A stretch of 38,472 nt of DNA from Halobacteriales archaeon SW_5_68_122 (GTDB lineage: Archaea; Halobacteriota; Halobacteria; Halobacteriales; Haloarculaceae): NCBI GenBank assembly GCA_003022815.1, contig PXSL01000018.1, forward strand, positions 1 through 38,472. Reading direction: 5' to 3'. Made by a program: the position numbers and the translations under genes. Positions 16,635 to 24,328 of the stretch are shown one piece after another. Within the stretch, counting starts at the first letter, position 1. Every line of letters starts with the position of its first letter. Under the pieces are notes generated by a model, which saw only the letters and a list, made by a program, of their open reading frames with translations, did no database searches and was not told the origin of the DNA.

Positions 16635-17267
16635 ATGAGCGAGAACGACTCCCCTATCAGTGCCGTGTTCGAAGCCCAGCGTAGCGCCGTCGAGCAGACC
16701 CACGACGTCGTGACGCGCTCCATCGAAGTCCAGCAGGACGTGAACGAGCGGTTCGTCGAGGCGGTCGACCCCGCGCGTGACGTGACCGAGCGTAGCAACG
16801 ACCTCGTCCGCACCGGTTTCGAGGCCTACTTCGACGCCATCGAGGCCGCCGTCCCCGGCGATCAGGACGTCGTCGCCGACCTCCGCGACACCATCGACGA
16901 CCAGCTCGACACCCTCGAGGACGGCCAGACCGACGCCTTCGACGCCATCGAGGAGAACCTCGAGGACGGCTCCGGCTCCGTCGACGAGCTTCTCGAGGAG
17001 TTCCTCGACACCCTCGACGAGCAGATCGACTCCGTCCTCGAGGCCCACGAGGACCTCGAGGGCCAGACCACCGAGGCCCTCGACCAGCTCGAAGAGGCCG
17101 TCGAGGACCTCCAGGACGAACTCGAAGAACAGAGCGAGGAGTTCCAAGACCGATTCGAGGACCGCCTCGAGGACCTCCAGGAGCAGATCGAAGACCAGAC
17201 CGAAACCCTGCAGGACCGCCTCGATGACGCCACCGACTCCGTCGACGACGCCACCCCCGCCGCGTAA
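16635..17267 (+). CDS. Acidic phasin-like coiled-coil protein
   Basis: A 210-residue protein, almost wholly helical and very acidic. The N-terminal 75 residues (ISAVFEAQRSAVEQTHDVV, VDPARDVTERSNDLVRTGF) resemble phasins and related polymer-associated or haloarchaeal coiled-coil proteins. The remainder is a long heptad-patterned coiled coil with recurring LEDLQ, LEEQ and LDQLEEA-type units and no Cys. Codon use is extremely uniform (CTCGAG, GAGGAC, GACGAC), and with its strong promoter this suggests high expression. It lies between menB and menA but has its own promoter, and no menaquinone role is implied by sequence. Candidate roles are granule coating, scaffolding or a chaperone-like helix; none is proven. 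A T-rich CTTCTTTC follows at 17281-17288. Confidence 0.65.
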   Translation: MSENDSPISAVFEAQRSAVEQTHDVVTRSIEVQQDVNERFVEAVDPARDVTERSNDLVRTGFEAYFDAIEAAVPGDQDVVADLRDTIDDQLDTLEDGQTDAFDAIEENLEDGSGSVDELLEEFLDTLDEQIDSVLEAHEDLEGQTTEALDQLEEAVEDLQDELEEQSEEFQDRFEDRLEDLQEQIEDQTETLQDRLDDATDSVDDATPAA

Positions 17268-17378
17268 CTGGCCAACTCGTCCTTCTTTCGCCGCCACGCC
17301 GCGAGCGACGGCACTGCGCCCGTCCGCGAGACCGCCGTTTCCCCCGGTCTTTTGGGAGTGCCGTCCCGAGAGCCGACA

Positions 17379-18311
17379 ATGACGGAGACGGTTTCGCGGA
17401 CCCGGGCGTGGATGATGGCGGCCCGGCCACAGACGCTGCCGGCCGGCAGCGCCCCCGTCGTCGTGGGGACCGGACTGGCGGTCCACGACGGCGTGTTCGC
17501 GCCGCTGGCGGCGCTTTTCGCGCTCGTCGGCGCGCTGCTGTTGCAGGTCGGAACCAACTTCGCCAACGACTACTACGACGCGGTTCGGGGGGCCGACACC
17601 GACGACCGCGAGGGGTTCACCCGCGTGACCGCCGGCGGCCTCATCGAACCCGAGGCGGTCCGGCGCGCGATGATCGGCGCGTTCGGGCTGGCGATTCTGG
17701 TCGGGGTCTATCTCGTCTACGTCGGCGGTCTCCCGATTCTCGTCGTCGGCCTCGCCTCGGTGGCCGCCGGGGTCACCTACACCGGCGGGCCGCTGCCGTA
17801 CGGCTACCGTGGCCTCGGCGACCTGTTCGTGTTCGTCTTCTTCGGCCTCGTGGCCGTCGCCGGCACCTACTACGTCCAGGCGGTGACGACGCCGCTCCCG
17901 CTCGGGGTTCCGGCGGGGACGGTCCCGGCGGCGGCCGTCGTCGCTGGCCTGCCCGCGGCCGGCCTCTCGACGGCCATCCTCGTGGTGAACAACGTCCGCG
18001 ACCGGGAGACCGACGCCGCGGCCGGCAAGCGGACGCTCGCGGTCATCCTCGGCTACCGGGCCAGTCGCCTCGAGTGGACCGCACTCGTCGGGATGGCCTA
18101 CGTCGTCCCGGTCGTCTTCTGGCTGGACGGCTACGCGCCGACGGTGCTGTCGCCGCTTTTGACGGCGCCGCTTGCGGTCAGCCTCGGGGAGACCGTCTGG
18201 ACCCGGACCGGCGGCGAGGCGCTGAACCCCGCCCTCGAGCGGACCGGGAAACTGCTCTTCGCGCACTCGGTGCTGTTCGCCGCCGGGTTCGCGCTGCCCG
18301 CCCTGCTATGA
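17379..18311 (+). CDS. menA: 1,4-dihydroxy-2-naphthoate polyprenyltransferase
   Basis: A 310-residue UbiA-family integral membrane prenyltransferase that attaches the isoprenoid tail to dihydroxynaphthoate. The first aspartate-rich motif is [17 protein letters not shown] (residues 60-76) and the second [19 protein letters not shown] near 207-225; both bind the Mg-diphosphate. Eight or nine hydrophobic segments surround them, including [18 protein letters not shown] at the N-terminus. The ATG at 17379 was chosen over an earlier in-frame start because the family begins a few residues before the ARPQTLPA motif. The stop overlaps the menC start (ATGA), so the two are probably co-translated. Confidence 0.94.
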   Translation: MTETVSRTRAWMMAARPQTLPAGSAPVVVGTGLAVHDGVFAPLAALFALVGALLLQVGTNFANDYYDAVRGADTDDREGFTRVTAGGLIEPEAVRRAMIGAFGLAILVGVYLVYVGGLPILVVGLASVAAGVTYTGGPLPYGYRGLGDLFVFVFFGLVAVAGTYYVQAVTTPLPLGVPAGTVPAAAVVAGLPAAGLSTAILVVNNVRDRETDAAAGKRTLAVILGYRASRLEWTALVGMAYVVPVVFWLDGYAPTVLSPLLTAPLAVSLGETVWTRTGGEALNPALERTGKLLFAHSVLFAAGFALPALL

Positions 18312-19312
18312 GAACCGAACGCTTCTCGTTGCCGCTCGCCCGGCCGCTGGAGACGGCCGCCGGCACCATCGACGCCCGGGAGGGCTTTCTCGTCCGCGCG
18401 AGGGTCGACGGCCGGGAGGGCCTCGGCGAGGCGACGCCGCTGTCCGGGTGGACTGAATCCATCGAGGACTGTGCGGCGGCCCTGGAGGACGTCGACGACC
18501 CGGTCGCGGCCCTCGAGCGCGATGTGCTCGACGACAGCCCGGCCGCCAGACACGGCGTCTCGCTAGCGGTGCTGGACGCCCGGGCGCGTCGCAACGGCGT
18601 GCCGCTGTATCGGCACCTGGGCGGCCGGCCCGGGCGCGAGCGGGTGCCGGTCAACGCCACGGTCGGCGACGGCGACCCCGAGGCGACAGCCGCCGCCGTC
18701 GCCGAGGCCGGCGCCGAGGGCTACCCCGCGGTCAAGCTCAAGGTCGGCGCCGGGTCGTTCGGGCGGGACCTCGACCGCCTCGATGCGGTCCGGGCGCGGT
18801 GTCCCGCAGTGGAGCTGCGGGCCGACGCCAACGGCGCCTGGGACGAGTCGACCGCCGAGCGCGCACTCGCGCGGTTCGCCGCGTTCGATGTCACGTTCGT
18901 CGAGCAACCGCTGCCGGCGGCGGACCTCGCGGGCCACGCCGCGCTCTCGGGCGGCAAGGTGGGCGTCGCCCTCGACGAAGGACTCCTCAAGCACGGCGTC
19001 GAGGCGGTCCTCGATGCCGGCGCGGCCGACGTCGTCGTCTGCAAGCCGATGGCGCTCGGTGGCCTCGACCGCGCCCGGTCGGCGGCCGGAACCGCCCGCG
19101 AAGCCGGCCGTCCGGCGGTCGTCACCACGACGATAGACGGCGCGGTGGCCCGGGCCGGGGCGGCCCACCTCGCGGCCTCGCTGCCCGAGGGTCCGGCCTG
19201 TGGGCTGGCGACGGGCGACCGCCTCGCCGCCGACCTCCGTGAAGGAGTCGCGCCCGTCGCCGACGGGACGGTCGCCGTCCCGCAGGGAAAAGGCAATGTC
19301 CCTCCACCCTGA
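18308..19312 (+). CDS. menC: o-succinylbenzoate synthase
   Basis: A 334-residue enolase-superfamily enzyme that dehydrates SHCHC to o-succinylbenzoate. Catalytic residues sit in the expected order: K143 and K145 in VKLKVG, metal ligand D173 in RADANGAWD, E199 in VEQPLP, D223 in ALDEGLL, and the opposite-face lysine K246 in VCKPMALGG. The N-terminal capping domain holds GLGEATPLSGWTE. It overlaps the menA stop by four bases, and menE starts 14 bases after its stop, indicating one operon menA-menC-menE. Other members of the superfamily (dipeptide epimerases, N-succinylamino-acid racemases) look similar, but the operon settles the assignment. Confidence 0.93.
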   Translation: MRTERFSLPLARPLETAAGTIDAREGFLVRARVDGREGLGEATPLSGWTESIEDCAAALEDVDDPVAALERDVLDDSPAARHGVSLAVLDARARRNGVPLYRHLGGRPGRERVPVNATVGDGDPEATAAAVAEAGAEGYPAVKLKVGAGSFGRDLDRLDAVRARCPAVELRADANGAWDESTAERALARFAAFDVTFVEQPLPAADLAGHAALSGGKVGVALDEGLLKHGVEAVLDAGAADVVVCKPMALGGLDRARSAAGTAREAGRPAVVTTTIDGAVARAGAAHLAASLPEGPACGLATGDRLAADLREGVAPVADGTVAVPQGKGNVPPP

Positions 19313-19326
19313 ACGGTTCAGGGACG

Positions 19327-20697
19327 ATGCGCGACTGGCTGGCCATCCGGGCCGAGGCGACCCCGGAGGCGACGGCACTGGCGGCCGCCGGCGACACCGG
19401 GACGGCGTCGAGCTACGCCGACCTCGACCGCCGGGTCGAGGTGCTAGCCGGTCGGCTCGCGGCCCGGGGGGTCGGCGTCGACGACGCGGTGGCAGTCGCC
19501 TCGCCCACCAGGGGCGAGTTCGTCGAGCTGGTCCACGCGGCCCAGCGTCTCGGGGCGACGCTGGTGCCGCTGGACCCCCGGCTGACCGCCGCCGAGTTCG
19601 AGACCCGGCTGGAGCGGGTGCGCCCGCGTGCGACGGTCTGTTCGGGCGACTCCGAGGCGGCCGTCGTGGCGGCCGCCGACACCCCGGTCCTGGCACTCGA
19701 CGACCCGTCGGCCGGCGCCGAACGGCTGGGCGATGTCGACCCGGAGCCGTTCGACCTGCCGGAGTGGACGGCCGACGAGCCGCTGGTCGTGATGTTCACC
19801 TCCGGGACCACCGGCGACCCGAAGGGGGTCGTGCTCACGCTGGCGAACGTGCTGGCCAGCGCGACGGCCTCGGCGTTCCGGCTCGGACTCCTCCGGGCGG
19901 CCGACGCAACCTGTCTCTCCGTGGTGCCGACGATGCTCGAGCGACTGCTCGCGGCCGGCCGGATGCCGGACCTGCGGTTCGTCCTCGTCGGCGGGGCGCC
20001 CTGCTCGCCCGGCCTAGTAGAGCGCGCCCACGACCGGGACGTCCCGGTCGCGCCCACCTACGGGATGACCGAGACGGCCTCCCAGATAGCGACCGCCCGC
20101 CCCGGGGACGCCGCCGAGCACCCCGAATCGGTCGGCCATCCGCTGATATTCGCGGAGCTGTCGGTCGTCGACGAGGCGGGCGCCCCCTGCGACCCCGGCG
20201 AGACCGGCGAACTCGTCGTCAGCGGGGCCGTGGTGACGCCGGGCTACCTCGACGACGCGGCGACGGCCGAGGCCTTCTCCAACGGCGGCCTCAGGACCGG
20301 CGACCGGGGCTACCGCGACGAGGCCGGCCGCCTCCACGTCGAGGGCCGAATCGACGACACCGTCGTTACCGGCGGCGAGAACGTCGACCCGACGGAGGTG
20401 GCCGATGCCCTCCGGAGCCACGTGGCCGTCGCCGACTGTGCGGTCGTCGGCCTCCCCGACGAGGAGTGGGGCCAGCGGGTGGCCGCGCTGGCCGCCCTCG
20501 ACGGCGAGGCGACGGCCGACGACCTGCGGGCCCACTGCCGGGGCCGACTGGCCGACTACAAGCGCCCGCGGACGGTCGAGTTCGCGGCGGAACTCCCGCG
20601 GACGGCCTCGGGCACCGTCGACCGCGAGGCGGTCCGACGACTGCTCGAGGGGACGGACACCGAGGGCGGGTCGAACTTAACCGACGCCGACCCGTAG
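19327..20697 (+). CDS. menE: o-succinylbenzoate-CoA ligase
   Basis: A 456-residue acyl-adenylating ligase that activates succinylbenzoate with ATP and CoA, giving the MenB substrate. Motifs: P-loop-like VMFTSGTTGDPKGVVLT near residues 158-174, PTYGMTETASQIA near 240-252, the hinge TGDRGYRDEAGRLHVEGRID near 320-339, and the C-terminal catalytic lysine region LADYKRPRTVEF with PRTASGTVDR. It starts 14 bases after menC, so it is translated from the same message. Its position in a men operon distinguishes it from generic fatty-acyl-CoA ligases. The tail after the last motif is short and acidic (EGTDTEGGSNLTDADP). Confidence 0.93.
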   Translation: MRDWLAIRAEATPEATALAAAGDTGTASSYADLDRRVEVLAGRLAARGVGVDDAVAVASPTRGEFVELVHAAQRLGATLVPLDPRLTAAEFETRLERVRPRATVCSGDSEAAVVAAADTPVLALDDPSAGAERLGDVDPEPFDLPEWTADEPLVVMFTSGTTGDPKGVVLTLANVLASATASAFRLGLLRAADATCLSVVPTMLERLLAAGRMPDLRFVLVGGAPCSPGLVERAHDRDVPVAPTYGMTETASQIATARPGDAAEHPESVGHPLIFAELSVVDEAGAPCDPGETGELVVSGAVVTPGYLDDAATAEAFSNGGLRTGDRGYRDEAGRLHVEGRIDDTVVTGGENVDPTEVADALRSHVAVADCAVVGLPDEEWGQRVAALAALDGEATADDLRAHCRGRLADYKRPRTVEFAAELPRTASGTVDREAVRRLLEGTDTEGGSNLTDADP

Positions 20698-20705
20698 ACC
20701 GGGGC

Positions 20706-21452
20706 GTGTGTACCCTTATTGTGGCCTGGCGAGCCTTCGAGGCGGCCCCGGTCTGTGTGGCGGCCAACCGTGACGAGCGGTTCGGTCGGCCGTCGTCGGC
20801 GCCGTCGGTCCGCGGCTCGGACCCGCGGTTCCTGGCGCCCCGCGACGAGCGCGCCGGCGGAACGTGGCTCGGCTACAACGAGGCGGGCGTCCTCGTCGCC
20901 GTGACCAATCGCTGGACGGCCGGCGAGGGCGACCGCTCGAGGGGGCTTCTCGTGACCGACGCGCTCGAGGAGCGGACCGCGACGGCCGCCGTCGAGCGTG
21001 TCGAGGCCGAGCTCGCCGCCCGCGAGTACGCCCCCTTCCACCTCGTCGCCGCCGACGCCTCGGACTGCCTGCTCGTCGAGAACGGCGGCGGCGAGGCGCT
21101 CGAGGGCCACCGGACGCGGGCGCTCTCGCCCGGCGTCCACGCCGTCGTCAACGTCGGCGCCGACGGCGAGTGGTTCGTGCCGGCGGCCCGTCCCGAGGCC
21201 GGCCGGCGGCAGGCCGAGAACGCCGAACGGCTGGTTGCGGCGCTGGAACCGACGGACGACGAGGGCGCCGCCGACTGGACCCGGCGGGCCGGCGAGGCGC
21301 TCGGCGACCACGAGTTCGGCGTCTGCGTCCACGCCGAGGGGTTCGGCACCCGCTCGTCGTCGCTGGTCCGACTCGGCACCGAGCGGGCCTTCGAGTTCGC
21401 AGACGGGCCGCCCTGCGAGACGGCCTACGAGCGAATCGACGACAGCATTTAA
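20706..21452 (+). CDS. NRDE/TANGO2 family protein
   Basis: A 248-residue protein beginning MCTLIVAWR (GTG start) with the signature CVAANRDERFGRPSSAP near residues 18-34. Family members keep a cysteine at position 2, exposed after removal of Met, which has led to proposals of an N-terminal-nucleophile-type fold; the eukaryotic relative TANGO2 is linked to haem and lipid handling, but the prokaryotic activity is not established. Additional conserved blocks are GGTWLGYNEAGVLVAVTNRW, LSPGVHAVVN and SSSLVRLG near the C-terminus. It starts eight bases after menE on the same strand and may be read through from the men operon without belonging to the pathway. Confidence 0.88.
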   Translation: MCTLIVAWRAFEAAPVCVAANRDERFGRPSSAPSVRGSDPRFLAPRDERAGGTWLGYNEAGVLVAVTNRWTAGEGDRSRGLLVTDALEERTATAAVERVEAELAAREYAPFHLVAADASDCLLVENGGGEALEGHRTRALSPGVHAVVNVGADGEWFVPAARPEAGRRQAENAERLVAALEPTDDEGAADWTRRAGEALGDHEFGVCVHAEGFGTRSSSLVRLGTERAFEFADGPPCETAYERIDDSI

Positions 21453-21454
21453 AC
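21446..21454 (+). promoter_or_regulatory. TATA box of the HTH regulator
   Basis: CATTTAAAC overlaps the end of the NRDE gene and ends 25 bases before the ATG at 21479, a leaderless spacing. Confidence 0.55.
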
Positions 21455-21478
21455 CGTCGGCCGGCCGAGTAGGACGTA

Positions 21479-21850
21479 ATGAGTACCACCGTCGAGGAGG
21501 ACCTCTCCGACGTCGAGCGCGAAGGGCTACAGCTAATCCGGAAGACCGGTGGCATCCACCAGAGCGAGTTCTGGAAGGAGCTGGACGTCGACTCCCGGAA
21601 GGGAAGCCGCATTATCGACAAACTCGAGGAACTGGGCCTCGTCGAGCGCGAGGAGACGGTGTACGATGGCCACAACACCTACCTCGTCGCGCCCGTCCGG
21701 GACCCCCGCGACCTCGATTTCTCGCTGCTCATGGCCGGGGACATGCTCTCGCCGTTCGTCGGCGACGAGGAAATCGACCCCCAGAGCGACGCCTTCTCGC
21801 AGTGGGTCATGAGCCTCGGTAATCCGGCCAGTGGGTTACCCCGGCTGTGA
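21479..21850 (+). CDS. MarR-like winged-helix regulator, 3' end altered by an insertion element
   Basis: The first 110 or so residues are a regulator: MSTTVEEDLSDVEREGLQLI, then a winged helix GGIHQSEFWKELDVDSRKGS with recognition helix SRIIDKLEELGLVEREE and wing YDGHNTYLVAP, and an acidic C-terminal segment FVGDEEIDPQSDAFSQWVMS. The last residues (about NPASGLPRL) are probably contributed by the adjoining TnpB element, whose stop codon lies at 21836-21838 on the other strand. Only a few native residues seem to have been replaced, so the protein may still work. It has its own promoter. Regulatory targets are unknown; it may control nearby genes or itself. Confidence 0.8.
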   Translation: MSTTVEEDLSDVEREGLQLIRKTGGIHQSEFWKELDVDSRKGSRIIDKLEELGLVEREETVYDGHNTYLVAPVRDPRDLDFSLLMAGDMLSPFVGDEEIDPQSDAFSQWVMSLGNPASGLPRL

Positions 21851-23308
21851 ACTTGCGGGTTTGCCGACGCTGGTTTGGTCAACCGGACTCGACTGTTCCC
21901 CCAAACCGGCGGGTGTCCAGTCGTGTCCGTCCCACTCCCAGTACGCCCCGTCACACTCGCTATTTGGAGAGTTATCGGGTGCGTCCCTCGGGCGTTCAGC
22001 CGCGAGGGCGGCGGGCCGAGCCATCGGCCCCGCCTCAGATTGCAACATATTCCACGCCCCTACCACATCGCTGTGCCCCCCGAACTCACACCCGCAACAC
22101 CGGAACGCGTCACCGTCCCGACTCACATTCTCCGATCCACACTTCGGACACCGACTGCTCGACCCCGCCTCGCTCACCGACTCGATCTTGATGCCGACAT
22201 CACCAAACGTGAGTTCGAGCCGGTCGAGGAGTTGCCGGTGACTCCAGAAGGCATAGGTTTTCTCGTTCACCTTCGCCTTCCAGTGCGTGTCAAGTACCTC
22301 CGTCAAATCCCCGACGTACACGGTATCGACGTTGCGCGCCAACAACCATTCAGCGGCGTGCCTGACGGCAGCATCTCGGCTGTGGTCACGTTTCTCCCCG
22401 CGTTCATCGTACAGTCGTTGAATCCGGTGACTCGTGTACCGGTCTACTGGAAGCTCAGACTGCAACGCGGCGATCTGCTCTGTGTACTGCTGGAACTGCT
22501 TGAATAGGGGTCGGGCGTGGTAGACGGCGGTTTCACCTTGCGAGGTGACGATGGCGAGGGTGTTGTTTACGCCCACGTCGATGGCCGCCGATTGCGTCGC
22601 GTTCTCCGAGTTGAGTGTGTGAGTGAAGGCATCCAGTCGCTGTCTCTGCACGTCGTCTGGCCGAATGCGAACCGGATGCTTGACGCGAAGCTGGTTGGCA
22701 GCCTCGTCGTAGACGAGTTCCAACCTCCCATTGTCGCCGTCCCACTGCGGATCACCACGGACTTCGAGCATGAGGCGTTCCTGATACTCAAAGTCGTAGC
22801 GGTCTTCTAATACTTCCCCGACACCGAACTCGAGGGTACTCCGCGTCTCGTCCCAGTCGAAGGCGTAGAGGTCATTGCGGACGAGACCGTGGAGGTCGTA
22901 GCTCTCCTCTCTGTTACCCCAGTAGCTGGGCGGGCTCGGTCTCTCCGCCACGGTGGAATCGTTGGAGTGGTATTGGTCAAGAAGGGCGAAGAACGACCGC
23001 CACGCCTCACTATTTTTGTGGGCGAGTTGCTGGCAGGCGGCCTTGCCGATGACGGGGGCGTAGTCGTCGTAGAGGTCTTGATATTCGACGTCCCAGACGT
23101 CGCCGTCTTCGGTGAAGTACTGTTGGCGGCGTCGGTAGGTGAGTTGGTTCCACAAGGGGGCGTGTGCGGCCAGCCAGTCATACAAGCATTCACGGTATCG
23201 GTCGCTCATCGGCTCCGCCGTGTACTCGTTCGTGCGCTGTGGCCGACCGCTCACACGCCAAGAATGGATGTATAGCTGTGTAAACGCTTGGATTACGGGC
23301 GTTCGCAC
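21836..23308 (-). CDS. tnpB: TnpB, RNA-guided nuclease family (RuvC-II glutamate not at usual place)
   Basis: A 490-residue TnpB/OrfB protein from a GTG at 23308; the ATG at residue 34 is an alternative but would remove the conserved IHSWRVSGRP. The RuvC-like core shows the first aspartate D244 in AAIDVGVNNTLAIV, a second block VYVGDLTEVL (330-339), and the third aspartate D414 in GHSDVVGAWNML. Between the last two is a four-cysteine zinc ribbon (CPKC at 387-390, CCGC at 404-407). In standard TnpB the second block is I/V-E-D-L, so the glutamate is replaced by glycine (G333). Known TnpB proteins use an RNA made from the 3' end of the gene and the element's right end to direct cleavage at donor sites. 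The C-terminal tail (ASSQPG) matches a haloarchaeal subgroup I recall. Confidence 0.88.
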   Translation of the reverse strand: MRTPVIQAFTQLYIHSWRVSGRPQRTNEYTAEPMSDRYRECLYDWLAAHAPLWNQLTYRRRQQYFTEDGDVWDVEYQDLYDDYAPVIGKAACQQLAHKNSEAWRSFFALLDQYHSNDSTVAERPSPPSYWGNREESYDLHGLVRNDLYAFDWDETRSTLEFGVGEVLEDRYDFEYQERLMLEVRGDPQWDGDNGRLELVYDEAANQLRVKHPVRIRPDDVQRQRLDAFTHTLNSENATQSAAIDVGVNNTLAIVTSQGETAVYHARPLFKQFQQYTEQIAALQSELPVDRYTSHRIQRLYDERGEKRDHSRDAAVRHAAEWLLARNVDTVYVGDLTEVLDTHWKAKVNEKTYAFWSHRQLLDRLELTFGDVGIKIESVSEAGSSSRCPKCGSENVSRDGDAFRCCGCEFGGHSDVVGAWNMLQSEAGPMARPAALAAERPRDAPDNSPNSECDGAYWEWDGHDWTPAGLGEQSSPVDQTSVGKPASSQPG

Positions 23309-23342
23309 CTCGGTGGACTGGATGGCGGAGTGTCGAATTCAT

Positions 23343-23362
23343 CCCCGCCCTAAAGGGCGGGG
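23343..23362. repeat. Subterminal hairpin of the tnpB element
   Basis: CCCCGCCCT-AA-AGGGCGGGG is a perfect 9-bp inverted repeat with a two-base loop, followed on the plus strand by CTTTCTCC. Such subterminal hairpins mark the ends of IS200/IS605-group elements, where a transposase recognises them as single-stranded structures. It could also stop transcription. Confidence 0.7.
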
Positions 23363-23497
23363 CTTTCTCCTTGCCTCTTCGTAACCCCGCCGGCGACGCC
23401 GACGGACAGGGGGTGCCGCCGGGCGGTACGGTCGGTACTGCACGACCTAAAGCGAGCGTCGAAGAAAGAATCGGTCGACTGAAGCGCTACGGGACCG

Positions 23498-24169
23498 TCA
23501 GTGCCGCCGATAGAACAGCAACAGGCTCGCGAGTAGCGCGCCGACCGCGATGGCACCGCCGAACCCTGCGCCGTCCCCGTCGGTGGGCGACTCCGTCTCG
23601 TCGTCCATCGAGTCGCCGTCAGTCGGCGTGTCGTCGTCCATCGAGTCATCGTCGGTCGGGGTCTCGTCGTCGGTTGGGGTCTCTTCGTCGGTCGGCGTCG
23701 GCGAGGCGGTCGGCGTCGGCGAGGCGGTTGGCGTCGGCGAGGCGGTCGGCGTCGGCGAGGCGGTCGCGGTGCCGTTGTCCGACGTCTGGACGCTCGCCGA
23801 GTCACTGTAGTCGCCGTCGTCGGCGCCGTCGTCGTTGGAGGAGTCCTTGGCGGTCACCAGTTCGAGGGTGTAGTCGCCGTCCTCGCCGGCCTGATAGGTC
23901 GCCTCGTAACCCTCAACCCGGCTGCCATCGAAGTCCTCCTCGGTCAGCGTGCCGTTGTCGGGGCCGCGAATGTCGACCTCGATGTCGACGAGGGTCTCGT
24001 TGCTGTCGAAGGAGACCGTTATCTCGTCGCCGTCGGAGGTCACCTGGTAGTTCGAGATGTCGGGGTCGTCGGAGCTGTCCGTCTGGGCCACCGCTATCGA
24101 GCCCGAAACTGCCGCGAGAACCGTCAGGAGGGCAACCGCTCCGATTACCAATACTGATTTATGTTTCAT
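23498..24169 (-). CDS. Secreted, C-terminally anchored surface protein with Thr/Pro/Asp repeats
   Basis: A 223-residue exported protein. An N-terminal signal peptide (KHKSVLVIGAVALLTVLAAV, likely cleaved near VAQT) leads to a beta-rich domain of about 85 residues (ISNYQVTSDGDEITVSFDSN, DYTLELVTAKDSS). Next is a linker with four ASPTPT units and several TPTD/DDDS units, typical of O-glycosylated cell-surface stalks. The C-terminal hydrophobic helix, ending LLFYRRH, resembles a PGF-CTERM anchor used by archaeosortase A, but the tripeptide reads AGF. Upstream, an AT-rich TATA candidate (24201-24208, minus strand) lies next to a copy of the motif also found at 2.7 and 29.7 kb. Function beyond surface location is unknown. 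Confidence 0.85.
   Translation of the reverse strand: MKHKSVLVIGAVALLTVLAAVSGSIAVAQTDSSDDPDISNYQVTSDGDEITVSFDSNETLVDIEVDIRGPDNGTLTEEDFDGSRVEGYEATYQAGEDGDYTLELVTAKDSSNDDGADDGDYSDSASVQTSDNGTATASPTPTASPTPTASPTPTASPTPTDEETPTDDETPTDDDSMDDDTPTDGDSMDDETESPTDGDGAGFGGAIAVGALLASLLLFYRRH
23691..23762 (-). repeat. Four tandem 18-bp units within the surface-protein gene
   Basis: GTCGGCGTCGGCGAGGCG is repeated four times without gaps, one copy carrying a single C-to-T change. On the minus strand it encodes ASPTPT units of the stalk. Near-identity suggests recent expansion by slippage. Confidence 0.85.
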
Positions 24170-24203
24170 AATGCAGGTGTAGAGTGAGACGCATGGTACA
24201 TAT

Positions 24204-24227
24204 TTATTATGCTGACTGTTTCCTGGT
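24204..24227 (-). repeat. Partial copy of the dispersed 29-base motif
   Basis: On the plus strand ATTATGCTGACTGTTTCCTG aligns with the copy at 2661-2681 (ATTACTGTGACTGTTTACCG), sharing TGACTGTTT. It sits at the promoter of the surface-protein gene, overlapping its AT-rich TATA region. Confidence 0.35.
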
Positions 24228-24328
24228 AATTACAGGAATGGTATCTATCCACACGGCGGCTCGACACCCTGTAGTAGTTTGACGGGCCGTTCCCGACAGG
24301 AGCGACGGTCTCGAATGGCGGGGTCCCG

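Larger units (their letters stand above)
21825..23372 (-). mobile_element. IS1341-type (IS200/IS605 group) element carrying only tnpB
   Basis: The element is defined by a tnpB reading on the minus strand and by a hairpin with flanking TTTCTCC on its 5' side (23343-23366). No TnpA (HUH transposase) is present, so movement would need one in trans. The right end lies close to the tnpB stop, within the last codons of the HTH gene; the left end lies near 23372. Both limits are estimates. Local GC is lower than in flanking genes, in keeping with a transferred element. Confidence 0.75.

Noticed and set aside
16065..18266. Very long minus-strand open frame (over 700 codons) opposite menB, the coiled-coil gene and menA
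   Set aside because: It is antisense to well-recognised genes and its composition (Arg, Gly, Asp, Glu repeats) is what high-GC codon bias produces on the opposite strand.
17408..18307. In-frame extension upstream of menC
   Set aside because: Arg/Gly-rich shadow of menA in another frame; the menC N-terminus starts at the ATGA overlap.
23343..23362. Hairpin read as a bacterial-type terminator
   Set aside because: It has the expected position and shape of an IS200/IS605-group end; there is no long T run immediately after it.
23691..23762. Tandem repeats as a possible CRISPR array
   Set aside because: Units are contiguous 18-mers without spacers and encode a peptide repeat.
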